Of a DNA stretch of 64,000 nt, positions 47,047 through 55,734 are shown in pieces. Position 1 is the stretch's first letter; the number at the start of each line of letters is the position of its first letter. The notes below the pieces were generated by a model that searched no databases, was not told the DNA's origin, and saw only the letters and a program-made list of their open reading frames with translations. The DNA lies in the NCBI RefSeq assembly GCF_003259255.1, contig NZ_QGOL01000014.1, positions 62,001 through 126,000 of the forward strand, in the 5' to 3' direction. The stretch comes from Algoriphagus litoralis. GTDB lineage: Bacteria > Bacteroidota > Bacteroidia > Cytophagales > Cyclobacteriaceae. Position numbers and translations under genes: made by a program.

Positions 47047-47764
47047 AACAGATCAAAAGGAGGAAGTTGTAAGTTTCTACGATCAGTTTGCAGAGAAACA
47101 GCAGAAGACCGGGATCAACTCCCGCCATTTGAGCATTCTAGACAAAGTCAAAGCAGCTGGATTGAAGTCGTCGCATCGCATCCTCGAAGTGGGTTGTGGG
47201 ATCGGTACAGTTTCGCATCTTTTGGCTACGCAGGTGCCCAAAGGTGAAGTGCTGGCTGTTGACATATCGCCAGAAAGCATCGAAAAAGCCAAAACCCTCT
47301 GGAAGTCTCAAAGCAATCTGAGTTTTGAAGTTTCGGACATGTCAGATTTTGACAAAAAGGCTCAAAGCTTTGACTTCTTTGTCTTTCCTGATGTATTGGA
47401 GCACATTCCTGTCGATCAGCATTTTCGGCTTTTCCAGAACATCCAAAAACACTCGACTCCTGATTCAGTGATTTTCATTCACATTCCATCACCTCGCTAC
47501 CTTCAATGGATGATTGAGAATGAACCAGAAAAACTCCAGGTGATTGACCAGCCATTGGACTCAGGTGACCTGATCAAAAACATCACCCATGCGGGTTTTT
47601 ATCTCGAAAAGATGGAAACTTACTCCCTTTTCTTTGCCGAGAAAGATTACCAGTACTTTGTCTTTCGCGCAGCAAAACCCCTTCAAACCTCCACCCCACT
47701 CAGTAAGTGGAGTGTCTTAAAAGAACGATTGCGAATCCGCCTGAAATATGGCCTAACCAAATAA
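47033..47764 (+). CDS. Class I SAM-dependent methyltransferase
   Basis: 243 residues. SAM-binding motif I is ILEVGCGIGTVSHLL, with VLAVDISPESIE and the core FPDVLEHIP-VDQHF as motifs II and III. The substrate cannot be told. It begins inside the YfhO gene (14-nt overlap), so both come from one transcript, and the next gene (slyD) follows after 4 nt. A cell-surface polysaccharide or lipid role fits the YfhO partner but is inferred. Confidence 0.88.
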   Translation: MEKPKTDQKEEVVSFYDQFAEKQQKTGINSRHLSILDKVKAAGLKSSHRILEVGCGIGTVSHLLATQVPKGEVLAVDISPESIEKAKTLWKSQSNLSFEVSDMSDFDKKAQSFDFFVFPDVLEHIPVDQHFRLFQNIQKHSTPDSVIFIHIPSPRYLQWMIENEPEKLQVIDQPLDSGDLIKNITHAGFYLEKMETYSLFFAEKDYQYFVFRAAKPLQTSTPLSKWSVLKERLRIRLKYGLTK

Positions 47765-47768
47765 TCTC

Positions 47769-48293
47769 ATGCAAATCCAGGAAAACACTGTAGTCGGACT
47801 CACCTATGAACTCAAAGTGAGCAAAAACGAAGACGATATCGAATCTGCTCCATTCAGCGTGGAGATCCGGGATGAAGAAGATCCATTCTACTTCATCTGT
47901 GGACAAAGTGGCCTACCGGAGAAGTTTGAGGAGCTGCTCAGCGGCAGAGAAGAAGGAACAGATTTTTCTTTTGTGCTATCCGTAGAGGAAGCCTATGGCG
48001 AACCAGACGAAGAACTGCTGATCACACTCCCAAAGGAACAATTTTCAGGTGAGCGTGGCTTCTCTGCAGAGATGCTGAAGGAAGGCGAATTCCTTCCTCT
48101 TATGGATGAAAACGGCTATAGCATGCAGGCCAAAGTCATGAAGGATCTGGGCGAAAACCTACTTTTGGATTTCAATCATCCACTGGTTGGATTTGAGCTT
48201 CATTTCGAAGGTAAAATCATCGAAGTCCGTGAAGCCACCAAAGAAGAACTCGCTCATGGCCATGTGCATGGGGAGCATGGAGAACACGAGTAA
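47769..48293 (+). CDS. slyD: SlyD-type FKBP peptidyl-prolyl isomerase
   Basis: 174 residues. An FKBP core with the insert-in-flap fold: VGLTYELKV, a GLPEKFEELLSG loop and VEEAYGEPDEEL. The histidine-rich tail HGHVHGEHGEHE binds nickel or zinc in SlyD. It folds proteins by proline isomerisation and in E. coli supports hydrogenase maturation. Last gene of the YfhO operon. A 7-nt array begins inside its stop codon. Confidence 0.92.
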   Translation: MQIQENTVVGLTYELKVSKNEDDIESAPFSVEIRDEEDPFYFICGQSGLPEKFEELLSGREEGTDFSFVLSVEEAYGEPDEELLITLPKEQFSGERGFSAEMLKEGEFLPLMDENGYSMQAKVMKDLGENLLLDFNHPLVGFELHFEGKIIEVREATKEELAHGHVHGEHGEHE

Positions 48294-48320
48294 AGATTTA
48301 AGAATTACGATTTACGATGC
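48293..48320. repeat. Degenerate 7-nt array after slyD (4 units)
   Basis: AAGATTT, AAGAATT, ACGATTT, ACGATGC in phase. The first unit begins with the last base of the slyD stop codon. Confidence 0.72.
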
Positions 48321-48464
48321 CTCGCCAGAAATTAAAGAATTTGACCATGTCTTGGTCCTTGGTTTAGAAAATTCGGGATTGAGGAATTTAAAAGGTGTTT
48401 GGGGTTGGGACCCTGAACACTTTTTTTATTTGAAATGGGAGTGGAGACCGACATTGAGGCAATT

Positions 48465-48565
48465 TTTCAATCTTTCAATCTTATAATTTTCCAATTCTAA
48501 TTACGAACATCGAATGATGAAGTCGACCCTGAGTCACAATTTTTCGATCCTACAATTTTAAATTC
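48465..48565. repeat. Composite 8-nt and 7-nt array before the ABC ATPase stop
   Basis: Octamers TTTCAATC (twice), TTATAATT and TTCCAATT at 48465-48496. Heptamers follow at 48494-48521 (ATTCTAA, TTACGAA, CATCGAA, TGATGAA). A second octamer block, TTTCGATC, CTACAATT and TTAAATTC, at 48542-48565 ends on the first base of the ABC gene's stop codon (on minus). Confidence 0.75.
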
Positions 48566-49524
48566 TACCCCTTCAAAACCAACACTTTTTCCTCATCAAA
48601 GCATAAGTAAACTCGGTCACCGACCTTGTACTTTCGAAGGGGATCATCGACTTCCCAAATTTGCCCTCCGTTTTTCAACCTTACCTGCAGCGAATTATAG
48701 TGTACCAAAAAGCGCTGATCGATCACATGCCCAAGGAGTTCGCCCTTGCTTCGAAGTCGTACATCCGATGGCCTAAGAAAGGAATTGAACCGATCCGGGA
48801 TCAGATTGATCGTAGAAAAAAGCCTGGCCACATAGCGGGTTTTGGGATGCTCACACAATTCCTGTGAACCACCTTTTTGGACTACTTTGCCTTTTTGAAG
48901 GATAATCAAATTGTCCGTGAGACGTAGTGCATCGTCCAAGTCATGGGTGACAAAGACCACCGTCGTGCCCATTTCCAAAAACAATTCCTTGAGCTCAGTA
49001 ATCAATTTATGTTTCTGAATCGGATCCAAACTGCTAAAGGGCTCGTCGAGCAAAAGCACCTCAGGCTCCACCGCCAGAGCCGCTGCAATTGCGACCTTCT
49101 GCTGTTGCCCTCCACTCAACTGACGCGGAAATCGATCCTTCAGTCCTTCCAGCCCAAATTCAAATAGCAAGCTCACAAGCCTGTCCTTAGAATACCCCTT
49201 GTCGTACTGAATCAGCGGCCTGGAAATATTTTCAGTCACGGTAGAGTTCGGATTGAGTTGAAAGTCCTGGTGGATAAGCTTGATTTCGTCATAGCCTGGA
49301 ATCAGTTTTTGGGCTGGGTTTTCGATTGGCTGGCCATTGAGCAGTACTGCTCCAGAGCTTTGCATCTCCAGTCCAGCCATGATGCGGAGCAGGGTACTTT
49401 TACCCGAACCGCTCTCTCCGACGATGGCGATAAGCTCTCCCCGCTTCAGTTCCAAAGAAAATGGCTGTAGGGCAGTTTGTGAATCGTAGGTCTTAGAGAT
49501 TTGACGGATGGAGAAGAAGGACAT
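48565..49524 (-). CDS. Orphan ABC transporter ATP-binding protein with TOBE-like C-terminus
   Basis: 319 residues from the ATG at 49524. Further in-frame sequence upstream is just the translated heptamer array, so I exclude it. Walker A GESGSGKST lies at 36-44, the signature is LSGGQQQKVAIAAAL, and Walker B is VLLLDEPFSSLDP. A C-terminal domain from about residue 230 (RPSDVRLRSKGELLGHVID) resembles the TOBE domain of spermidine/iron importers (PotA/FbpC type). No permease or binding protein lies nearby, so the partner is elsewhere. It is flanked by short-period arrays on both sides. Confidence 0.88.
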   Translation of the reverse strand: MSFFSIRQISKTYDSQTALQPFSLELKRGELIAIVGESGSGKSTLLRIMAGLEMQSSGAVLLNGQPIENPAQKLIPGYDEIKLIHQDFQLNPNSTVTENISRPLIQYDKGYSKDRLVSLLFEFGLEGLKDRFPRQLSGGQQQKVAIAAALAVEPEVLLLDEPFSSLDPIQKHKLITELKELFLEMGTTVVFVTHDLDDALRLTDNLIILQKGKVVQKGGSQELCEHPKTRYVARLFSTINLIPDRFNSFLRPSDVRLRSKGELLGHVIDQRFLVHYNSLQVRLKNGGQIWEVDDPLRKYKVGDRVYLCFDEEKVLVLKG

Positions 49525-49538
49525 GTTTCGATTTGAGG

Positions 49539-49599
49539 TTCGGAATTCGAAGTTTGAAATTCGATATTCGATATTAATTGAAAAATTGGAAGATTGACA
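49539..49599. repeat. Composite 7-nt and 8-nt array upstream of the ABC ATPase
   Basis: Five clear heptamers (TTCGGAA, TTCGAAG, TTTGAAA, TTCGATA twice) plus a sixth, weaker TTAATTG, at 49539-49580, then three octamers (AATTGAAA, AATTGGAA, GATTGACA) to 49599. It begins 15 nt upstream of the ABC start codon at 49524. Its reverse complement has the octamer-then-heptamer order seen in the array at 48465, so the two arrays point towards the gene from both sides. Confidence 0.75.
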
Positions 49600-49663
49600 A
49601 AGGTTTATAGGTGGTAAAATAGTAAAATTAACTAAAGTCAAATGCCTTAACTCTACCGTAGGT

Positions 49664-49698
49664 CTCGTAATTCATACCTCGTAAATTCATAACTGATT
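49664..49698. repeat. Degenerate 7-nt array before the YjbR stop (5 units)
   Basis: CTCGTAA, TTCATAC, CTCGTAA, ATTCATA, ACTGATT, the last unit overlapping the stop codon (minus) of the YjbR gene at 49697-49699. Confidence 0.72.
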
Positions 49699-50044
49699 AC
49701 TGCAAACTTTCCCTCATCTTCTTCGGCAAAGAAGCTTTGATCAATTCATAACTGTGTAGGGCGAGCTCAAAGATCAGCGGATCGGGCACACTTCCGCTGA
49801 CGCTGACGGAGTTCCATAGCTTTTTATTCATATGATAGCCCGGAGTTATTCCGGAAAAGCGCTCCCGCAGTTCCACAGCCCGCTCTGGATCGCATTTCAG
49901 ATTGATGTATTCAAAAACATCCAAGTCGGTGATGGCAAAGATCTTCCCTCCTACCCGAAAGCAAATCGTAGTCGGGTCAAATGGCGTGTCTTCGGTCACG
50001 CCGGGAAGAGAAAGGCAGTAGTCGCGGAAATAACCCAAGGTCAT
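49697..50044 (-). CDS. MmcQ/YjbR-family protein
   Basis: 115 residues, complete. It has the family's LPGVTEDTPFDPTTICFRVGGKIFAI opening (in part LPGVTEDTPF) and the GYHMNKKLWNSV motif with HMNKKLW. The fold is a small double-wing domain; despite its old name, no sequence-specific DNA binding has been proven to my knowledge. It stands alone between two array-bearing gaps. Confidence 0.88.
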   Translation of the reverse strand: MTLGYFRDYCLSLPGVTEDTPFDPTTICFRVGGKIFAITDLDVFEYINLKCDPERAVELRERFSGITPGYHMNKKLWNSVSVSGSVPDPLIFELALHSYELIKASLPKKMRESLQ

Positions 50045-50067
50045 GGCAAAGTGGGAAAGAGTAAATC

Positions 50068-50095
50068 AGAAATCTAAAAATAGAGGTCTAAAACC
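50068..50095. repeat. Weak 14-nt (2 x 7) array upstream of the YjbR gene
   Basis: AGAAATCTAAAAAT followed in phase by AGAGGTCTAAAACC, matching at 10 of 14 positions. Probably a worn array of the same kind. Confidence 0.45.
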
Positions 50096-50300
50096 AAAAA
50101 TACGAGAGTCAAGTGTAGATGTAAGCATCTAAAGACAGAATCGAGCAACTGACCGATTGCTATCTTTTCCTAAGATTAAAAAAAGAGATGCATTGAATTT
50201 ATTTTGCTTCCACAGGTTCCATTTGGTTTTAAAATGAGGTTCTAAAGTAATAAATCCCCCTTTCCTCCTTATTTTTCCTCAAACATAAAACAAAACGACT

Positions 50301-50681
50301 ATGGGACTTTTTTCTGCACTGATCGGAAATGCCGGCGAAGTAAATGCCGATGAACTGAAGAAAAAATACGACACACTGCTGATCGAAGGAGAAGATATCG
50401 AAATGGGCTTCAAACTCATCCGGGACACTTTTCTATTTACCAACCGACGTCTCATCCTAGTCAATAAGCAAGGGATCACTGGCAGCAAAACCGAATATAA
50501 ATCCATACCCTACAAGAGCATCAGTCGATTCAGTGTAGAGACTGCCGGAACTTTTGAGCTGGATGCAGAACTGAAAATCTGGATCTCCTCCGAGCAGGAA
50601 CCTAGCATCGTGAAGCAATTTACGAAGTCTGTCAATGTCTATCAGGTGCAGAAAGTACTGGCCTACTATGTAGCGAAATAG
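50301..50681 (+). CDS. Bacterial PH-domain protein
   Basis: 126 residues of one bPH domain, with TLFIEGEDIEMGFKLIRDTF-like opening (as IEGEDIEMGFK), FTNRRLILVNKQG and YKSIPYKSISRFSVETAG. This is the YvbH/bPH_1 type with no signal or membrane helix. Function unknown; some relatives oligomerise. Single gene. Confidence 0.85.
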   Translation: MGLFSALIGNAGEVNADELKKKYDTLLIEGEDIEMGFKLIRDTFLFTNRRLILVNKQGITGSKTEYKSIPYKSISRFSVETAGTFELDAELKIWISSEQEPSIVKQFTKSVNVYQVQKVLAYYVAK

Positions 50682-50889
50682 GTGGTGAGTACCAGAAATG
50701 CATAGGGCAGTATTGGATGGTATGCTTCAATAGTTCACCTTTTTATCCTAGCACTTTACCTTTTTTTGCTGCTGCAATATGTAAAGCTAAAGGTTCAAAC
50801 CCTTAAAATAAGGCCCTAGCAGTTAATTTGAAGGTTTTGAACAACGAGTCATTTCTAAATAAATGAATTGTTCGTATGCTTGCCGAGCC

Positions 50890-51891
50890 ATGAATAGAAT
50901 TGAGAAAATAGTACCAGTCATTCTTTCCCTATTGCTGCCAGGACTCAGCATCATTAGCAGCCAAGGCGACCTTGATCCGATAGAGGTATTTCCAAAATAC
51001 CTTCTAAGTGTCTTTTTTCTCTATTCTATCTGGCAACTAAACGACTACCAGTTCAAGCACCCAGATTGGTTAATTTTGAGAGTTGGTGAAACCAAAATGC
51101 TAAAAACCGTATTCGTGTTGACCAATCTCCTATACATAAGCTTAATCTTAGCTTTGGATTTTTTCATTTTCCCTTCCTGGATAAGCCTATCATCGACCGT
51201 CCCCATATGGGTGGTAGCCACCAGACTTACAATGGCTGCTTTGATTTTTGCAGTTTTTCAGCAAGCCCTAAAGATGACCAAACAACAAGATTCCCTCTAT
51301 TCCCAAAACCTCCTACTGCAGACTGAGAAGCTGAAGGCTGAATTGGAATCAATGAAGCAGCAAATCAACCCGCATTTTTTATTCAACAGCCTTAACACAT
51401 TAATTGACTTGATTGAAGAGGATCAAAAAAAAGCTGTTGGTTTTGTACGTGTTTTTTCCAATTTGTACCGTGTGGTTTTGCAAAGTAGCAGGCGGGATTT
51501 TGTTTTTCTGGAGGATGAGCTTTCCTTTTTAAAGGACTATTGGGAGCTGCTGAAAATCAGGTTTAATGGCGCGGTTCATCTCCAAGTGGATATCCCGGTC
51601 GAACTACGAAAAGTGCTCATTCCTCCGCTTTCTTTGCAACTCTTGATCGAAAATGCTGTAAAGCACAACCAAGCTACCAACGAAAATCCGCTCCGGATCG
51701 AGGTATTTGAGAACAAGGATACTTTAGTCATTCAAAACAATATCAATCCCAAGCCATTTGTATCCTACAGTGAGGGACTAGGTCTTGTAAATTTACAGAA
51801 GCGGTTTTCTTTACTACTGGCCCCAATCGAGTATGGAGAAAATGAGAATATGTTTAGAGTGATATTACCATATAAAAAGACCCAGCAATGA
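50890..51891 (+). CDS. LytS-type sensor histidine kinase
   Basis: 333 residues from the ATG at 50890; a longer start at 50863 adds nine unconserved residues. Four membrane helices (about 5-140), then a coiled-coil and a His_kinase domain with MKQQINPHFLFNSLNTLIDL. The ATPase segment has LLIENAVKHNQ and GLGLVNLQKRF. It overlaps its response regulator by 4 nt. It is likely the sensor for the export cluster downstream. Confidence 0.92.
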   Translation: MNRIEKIVPVILSLLLPGLSIISSQGDLDPIEVFPKYLLSVFFLYSIWQLNDYQFKHPDWLILRVGETKMLKTVFVLTNLLYISLILALDFFIFPSWISLSSTVPIWVVATRLTMAALIFAVFQQALKMTKQQDSLYSQNLLLQTEKLKAELESMKQQINPHFLFNSLNTLIDLIEEDQKKAVGFVRVFSNLYRVVLQSSRRDFVFLEDELSFLKDYWELLKIRFNGAVHLQVDIPVELRKVLIPPLSLQLLIENAVKHNQATNENPLRIEVFENKDTLVIQNNINPKPFVSYSEGLGLVNLQKRFSLLLAPIEYGENENMFRVILPYKKTQQ

Positions 51892-52661
51892 GCTTCAGCA
51901 TAAAGATTCTCATCGTGGAAGATGAAGATATCGCCGTAAAACGGCTTCTGAAAGAGCTGGAAAAGCTTGCTGTACAATTTGAAGTTATTGGTACACTAAA
52001 TAGTGTGCAAGGTGTGTTGGAGTGGGTGCGGTCAGGTCAGGAAGCGGATTTGATTTTTATGGATATCCAACTGACAGATGGACTTAGTTTTGAGGTTTTC
52101 AAACACTTGGAGATTTCTATTCCAGTGATCTTCACGACTGCATACGATGAATATGCCTTGCAAGCTTTTAAAGTGAAAGGATTGGACTACCTCCTTAAAC
52201 CCATAGATCCGGCAGAACTGGAGAAAGCCATCCACCATTATTTGGCGTCATACAAAGATTACAACCGGCAAAATTACATGCACCAATTGATGACTCTAGC
52301 CAGAGAATTTAAACCGGACAGTTACCGCTCAAGCTTTCTTGTCGATTTTAAGCAAAAAATGCACCTAGTGGATGTATCCGACGTGGCCTTCATCTATGTG
52401 AAAGAAAGAGGTTTATTCCTTCGAAAGAAGGACCAAAAGGAATATGTCATTGATTTTTTTCTGGATGAACTGGAGAAGCAATTGGATCCGGCAATGTTCT
52501 ATCGGGCCAACCGCCAATACTTAGTAGCTAGATCAGCTATTGAGGAAATAGAACCCTATTTCACCGGACGTTTATTGCTAAAAGTTCAACCCGAACCTCC
52601 TTCACCGATTATTATCAGCAAAGAGAAAGCAACTGATTTTAAACGCTGGGCGGATTACTGA
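51888..52661 (+). CDS. LytTR-family response regulator
   Basis: 257 residues. The receiver has LIVEDEDIAVKRLL, LIFMDIQLTDGLS with the phosphoacceptor aspartate, and LDYLLKPID. The LytTR domain starts near residue 146 (FLVDFKQKMHLVDVSDVAFIYVKERGLFL). Overlaps the kinase by 4 nt. Candidate regulator of the DUF2147-to-DUF6268 gene run that begins 397 nt later. Confidence 0.93.
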   Translation: MSFSIKILIVEDEDIAVKRLLKELEKLAVQFEVIGTLNSVQGVLEWVRSGQEADLIFMDIQLTDGLSFEVFKHLEISIPVIFTTAYDEYALQAFKVKGLDYLLKPIDPAELEKAIHHYLASYKDYNRQNYMHQLMTLAREFKPDSYRSSFLVDFKQKMHLVDVSDVAFIYVKERGLFLRKKDQKEYVIDFFLDELEKQLDPAMFYRANRQYLVARSAIEEIEPYFTGRLLLKVQPEPPSPIIISKEKATDFKRWADY

Positions 52662-53058
52662 TTTTGACCCCAAATGGCACCGCTGATTTTTTCTAATCCC
52701 TGATCTTGGCTTACTCTTTTTAATGTTGTGAATTTTCACCTCTCTACGTATTCTATAAAGAGTATCCTCATCTTCACGTAGCAGATATAAATCTGCATCC
52801 TCATTATTCCATTCTACCTCCCTTTTCTGCCGGAATTTTATTTCTCCGATATTTTTCAACAATCCTTATTCAGTAAATGATGCTGATTTTGAGGTAAAAC
52901 CAAAAAGAAAAAACCACAGCAGGATCAATACGCTGAAATACCAAATGGTTCGACAGGATTAAGTAGGGTTCAGTCCTTGATTCTCCTGCTTCAGCAACCT
53001 TTGCCTACTTTAAAAAATGTATCCCATGTTATTTTGATTAAATAAAAATCAAAAAGCT
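52662..53058. other. 397-nt gap between the LytTR regulator and the DUF2147 gene
   Basis: No convincing gene. A minus-strand open frame (52602-52862, 86 residues) overlaps the regulator's end; its N-terminal part is charged (REVEWNNEDADLYLLRED) but matches nothing I know. Two loosely matching short inverted repeats and A/T-rich stretches before 53059 may hold the promoter of the next gene. Confidence 0.4.
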
Positions 53059-53487
53059 ATGGAAAAACTGATTAAAGTATTTGTAAGCATCATTTTGATC
53101 ATCGCTGGATTTCAGGCACATGCACAGGAATCTATTGAAGGAATCTGGCTGACAGAGGAAGGAAATAGTAAAGTTGAAATCTACCAAAAGGGTGACAACT
53201 ACTTTGGAAAAATAGTTTGGCTGGAGCAATCCACAGACAAAAATGGGAATCCTGTAAAGGACCTTTACAACTCAAACAAGGAATTAAAAAATCGTCAGCT
53301 TTTGGGAATTGATATGTTGACGGATCTCCAGGCCAAAAACGGAAAGTGGTACGGTAAAATCTACGCTCCAAAGCGCGGCTTGGAAATGGATGTGGTAATA
53401 GTAAGCTCGGGAAAAGATAAACTGGAGTTGAATGTATCATACCGAGGATTTACACGCAAGCAAACCTGGACTAGATCAACTCTGTAA
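53059..53487 (+). CDS. DUF2147-family exported protein
   Basis: 142 residues with a signal peptide ending at HAQ. DUF2147 pattern: IEGIWLTEEGNSKVEIYQKGDNYFGKIVWLE, then KNRQLLGIDMLTDLQ, then KWYGKIYAPKRGLEMDVV (shown in part). A beta-barrel-like lipocalin fold is expected in the periplasm. Function unknown in this family. It is probably the first gene of a run ending at 59676; the next gene begins 19 nt later. Confidence 0.9.
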   Translation: MEKLIKVFVSIILIIAGFQAHAQESIEGIWLTEEGNSKVEIYQKGDNYFGKIVWLEQSTDKNGNPVKDLYNSNKELKNRQLLGIDMLTDLQAKNGKWYGKIYAPKRGLEMDVVIVSSGKDKLELNVSYRGFTRKQTWTRSTL

Positions 53488-53506
53488 GCTAGCAGATTCA
53501 GGTAAA

Positions 53507-54280
53507 ATGAGAAGGATACTGGTATTGCTAGCCTTACAACTGACATTAGGTAGCTTAATGGCCCAAAACTCAGATTATATCCCCTTTTCCGAAGCCTTCA
53601 AATCGATTGAAGAATTGGAGAAAAGACCATTTCTTATCGATTCACTAAGAGGGGTTTACAAAACAAGATGGACTATTGGGTTGGAATATGGTCAGCGGTT
53701 CGTGTCCAATTCTAGTCGGTCCAACCTACCCGATACGATTACCCTAACGGATTTTACCAGCAAGAGCTCATTTATCGGTTTGGAAGGAGGGTATTTTCTT
53801 TCAGAAGACATACAGGTATTCCTTGCGATGGATTTTATGTCCTTACCCAAGAATCAAACGATCACTTCTCTAACAATTGGTGGGCCTAATGGAATTCAAG
53901 CCGAGGGAAGTGGCAGTGGAGGGGCAATGGTCAATGTTGGTATTGGAGGCAAGTATTTTTTCAATATCGGAGTTTTCACTCGAATCTATTCTGGATTAAA
54001 GCTAGGAATAATAAAAGCTGTGGCTGAAGGTGGAAGCGGCGGGTTTACTCTTACACAAGGCCAGTATCAGCAAACCATCCGTCAAAGTAGGAATTACAAC
54101 TATGGCAATATTTTATTTGGTATTGCCCATCGACTTTCGCCAAAACTGATGATTGATTTTAACATGGGCTATCTCCATGCATCAAGATCCAAGAATTTGG
54201 GTGGAATTATTTCCCCGGGTGGAATTACCTCTACGCTAGCATTACAATTCATTATTGGCAAAGGAAATCGAGTGAGATGA
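53507..54280 (+). CDS. Outer-membrane beta-barrel protein
   Basis: 257 residues from the ATG at 53507 (the extra upstream codons are not signal-like). A signal peptide ends near LMAQ. Alternating strands (TIGLEYGQRFV, SFIGLEGGYFLS, MVNVGIGGKYFFN, and a final TLALQFIIG) indicate an 8- to 10-strand outer-membrane barrel. No family assigned. It is in the same run as the TolC/HlyD/ABC genes. Confidence 0.75.
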   Translation: MRRILVLLALQLTLGSLMAQNSDYIPFSEAFKSIEELEKRPFLIDSLRGVYKTRWTIGLEYGQRFVSNSSRSNLPDTITLTDFTSKSSFIGLEGGYFLSEDIQVFLAMDFMSLPKNQTITSLTIGGPNGIQAEGSGSGGAMVNVGIGGKYFFNIGVFTRIYSGLKLGIIKAVAEGGSGGFTLTQGQYQQTIRQSRNYNYGNILFGIAHRLSPKLMIDFNMGYLHASRSKNLGGIISPGGITSTLALQFIIGKGNRVR

Positions 54281-54408
54281 ACTAGCTAAAAGAAGACCAA
54301 TCCAAATGAATAACCTTTTCAAAAGATGAAATCTCTATTCTGAGGCATCCTAGGCCATTTCAATTGGATGGAAAAATCAAATTTCATACACAAGCAAAAA
54401 AATCACCT

Positions 54409-55734
54409 ATGAATTTTTATAAGCGAATCATGCTATTGCTCTTACTCATCATTTGCTTTGAGGTGGGTGCACAGACCGATCCTGTTTTGATGGAGGTTTC
54501 TTCTGTGGAAGAGCTAATCAGGCTGACCAGAACGCAAAACCCAGATCTGAAGAGTTATTTGCTCCACGTAGAAAAGAGCAATTATGAGGTAAAGGCTTCT
54601 AAAGCATCCTTTTGGCCTCAAATTACCGGCAGCTTTGGTGGACAAAAGAACTTTGAGCTGCCCACTACTCCTGTCCCAGGTGATTTCTTTGGTCAGCCAG
54701 GTGGCACAGTGGATGCCCAATTTGGACAGGAATACGCCTACAATGCTGGCCTCAATGTATCAATGAGTCTGATCGACTGGCAATCTGTACTGAAGGTGAA
54801 AATGGCTAAGTTGACTTATGAAGCCGCTGAGGCACAACAAGCGGCTTACCTACAACTACTCGACCAACAGGTCCATCTCACCTATTACTCTCTGGTGATT
54901 TCCAAGCAAGCCATAGCCCTAGCTGAGAAGGATTTGGAAATCGCTGACAGCATTGCTTCGTTGAGTGAGCAAAAATTCAGAGAAGGCGCAATGGATGCAC
55001 TAGCTGTAAACCAAGCTAAAATCAATTCCAATATCACCAAGCAAAATCTGACTACCAGCAGGCAACATTATCAAAACAGCAGCAATGACCTTAAGCTACT
55101 GTTGGGATTGCAAGTAGGAGATTCAATCCATGTTTCAGCCGATTTAAATTATGAATTGCCTCCAAAATATAGCCCGGGTGCGCTTGGGCCAGATGAGGAA
55201 ATCAGACTAGCCAGCATCAGTGCGCAGCAGGCCCAGAATCAGGTCAACATCCAAAAATCCCTGTTTGTCCCTAAGCTTTCCTTGTATGGGTATTATGGCA
55301 AACAACAATTCAGGGAAGATTTCGGAATTGACTTTGGCAATAATTCTTGGACAAATTATAGTTATCTCGGACTGAACTTTTCCATTCCCATATTCACCGG
55401 TTTCTCTACTCAAAATAAACTAAGGGCCAGCAAAATGGATCTTGAACTGGCAGAATATGAGCTGAATCAGGTAAACCTAAAGTTCCAAATTCAGGATGCC
55501 CAGCTAATTGAGGAGTATCACTCTAGTCTGATCAATGCGAGTCTCGCTCTTGAGGCTTTCCAACTCTATGAAAAAAACGAAAGACTTACCCTACAAAAGT
55601 ATTCAGAAGGTCTGATCAGCTTGGATCGCTACCTCTACGCCTTTGAAGATTACCTCAAAGCCGAAAATGCATTTTTAAATGCCCTGTTAAACACCTATTC
55701 CTTTTACAGCCAAATCATTCCACGAATCCAATGA
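54409..55734 (+). CDS. TolC-family outer-membrane channel
   Basis: 441 residues from the ATG at 54409; the upstream in-frame ATG is not signal-like. Signal peptide ends near VGAQ. Long coiled-coil helices with two OEP repeats, such as QIGADLVV-like strands, PDLKSYLLHVEKSNYEV and the second-repeat RASKMDLELAEYELNQV. It forms the trimeric channel through the outer membrane. Overlaps the HlyD gene by 4 nt and belongs to the exporter with it and the ABC genes. Confidence 0.92.
   Translation: MNFYKRIMLLLLLIICFEVGAQTDPVLMEVSSVEELIRLTRTQNPDLKSYLLHVEKSNYEVKASKASFWPQITGSFGGQKNFELPTTPVPGDFFGQPGGTVDAQFGQEYAYNAGLNVSMSLIDWQSVLKVKMAKLTYEAAEAQQAAYLQLLDQQVHLTYYSLVISKQAIALAEKDLEIADSIASLSEQKFREGAMDALAVNQAKINSNITKQNLTTSRQHYQNSSNDLKLLLGLQVGDSIHVSADLNYELPPKYSPGALGPDEEIRLASISAQQAQNQVNIQKSLFVPKLSLYGYYGKQQFREDFGIDFGNNSWTNYSYLGLNFSIPIFTGFSTQNKLRASKMDLELAEYELNQVNLKFQIQDAQLIEEYHSSLINASLALEAFQLYEKNERLTLQKYSEGLISLDRYLYAFEDYLKAENAFLNALLNTYSFYSQIIPRIQ

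Noticed and set aside
49525..49641. 39-residue N-terminal extension of the ABC ATPase
   Set aside because: The extension is the translated heptamer array (YRISNFEFRTSN), not protein-like; the ATG at 49524 precedes a normal ABC start.
52602..52862. 86-residue open frame on minus
   Set aside because: Overlaps the LytTR regulator by 60 nt, no start signal, no recognised family; kept only as a note on the gap.
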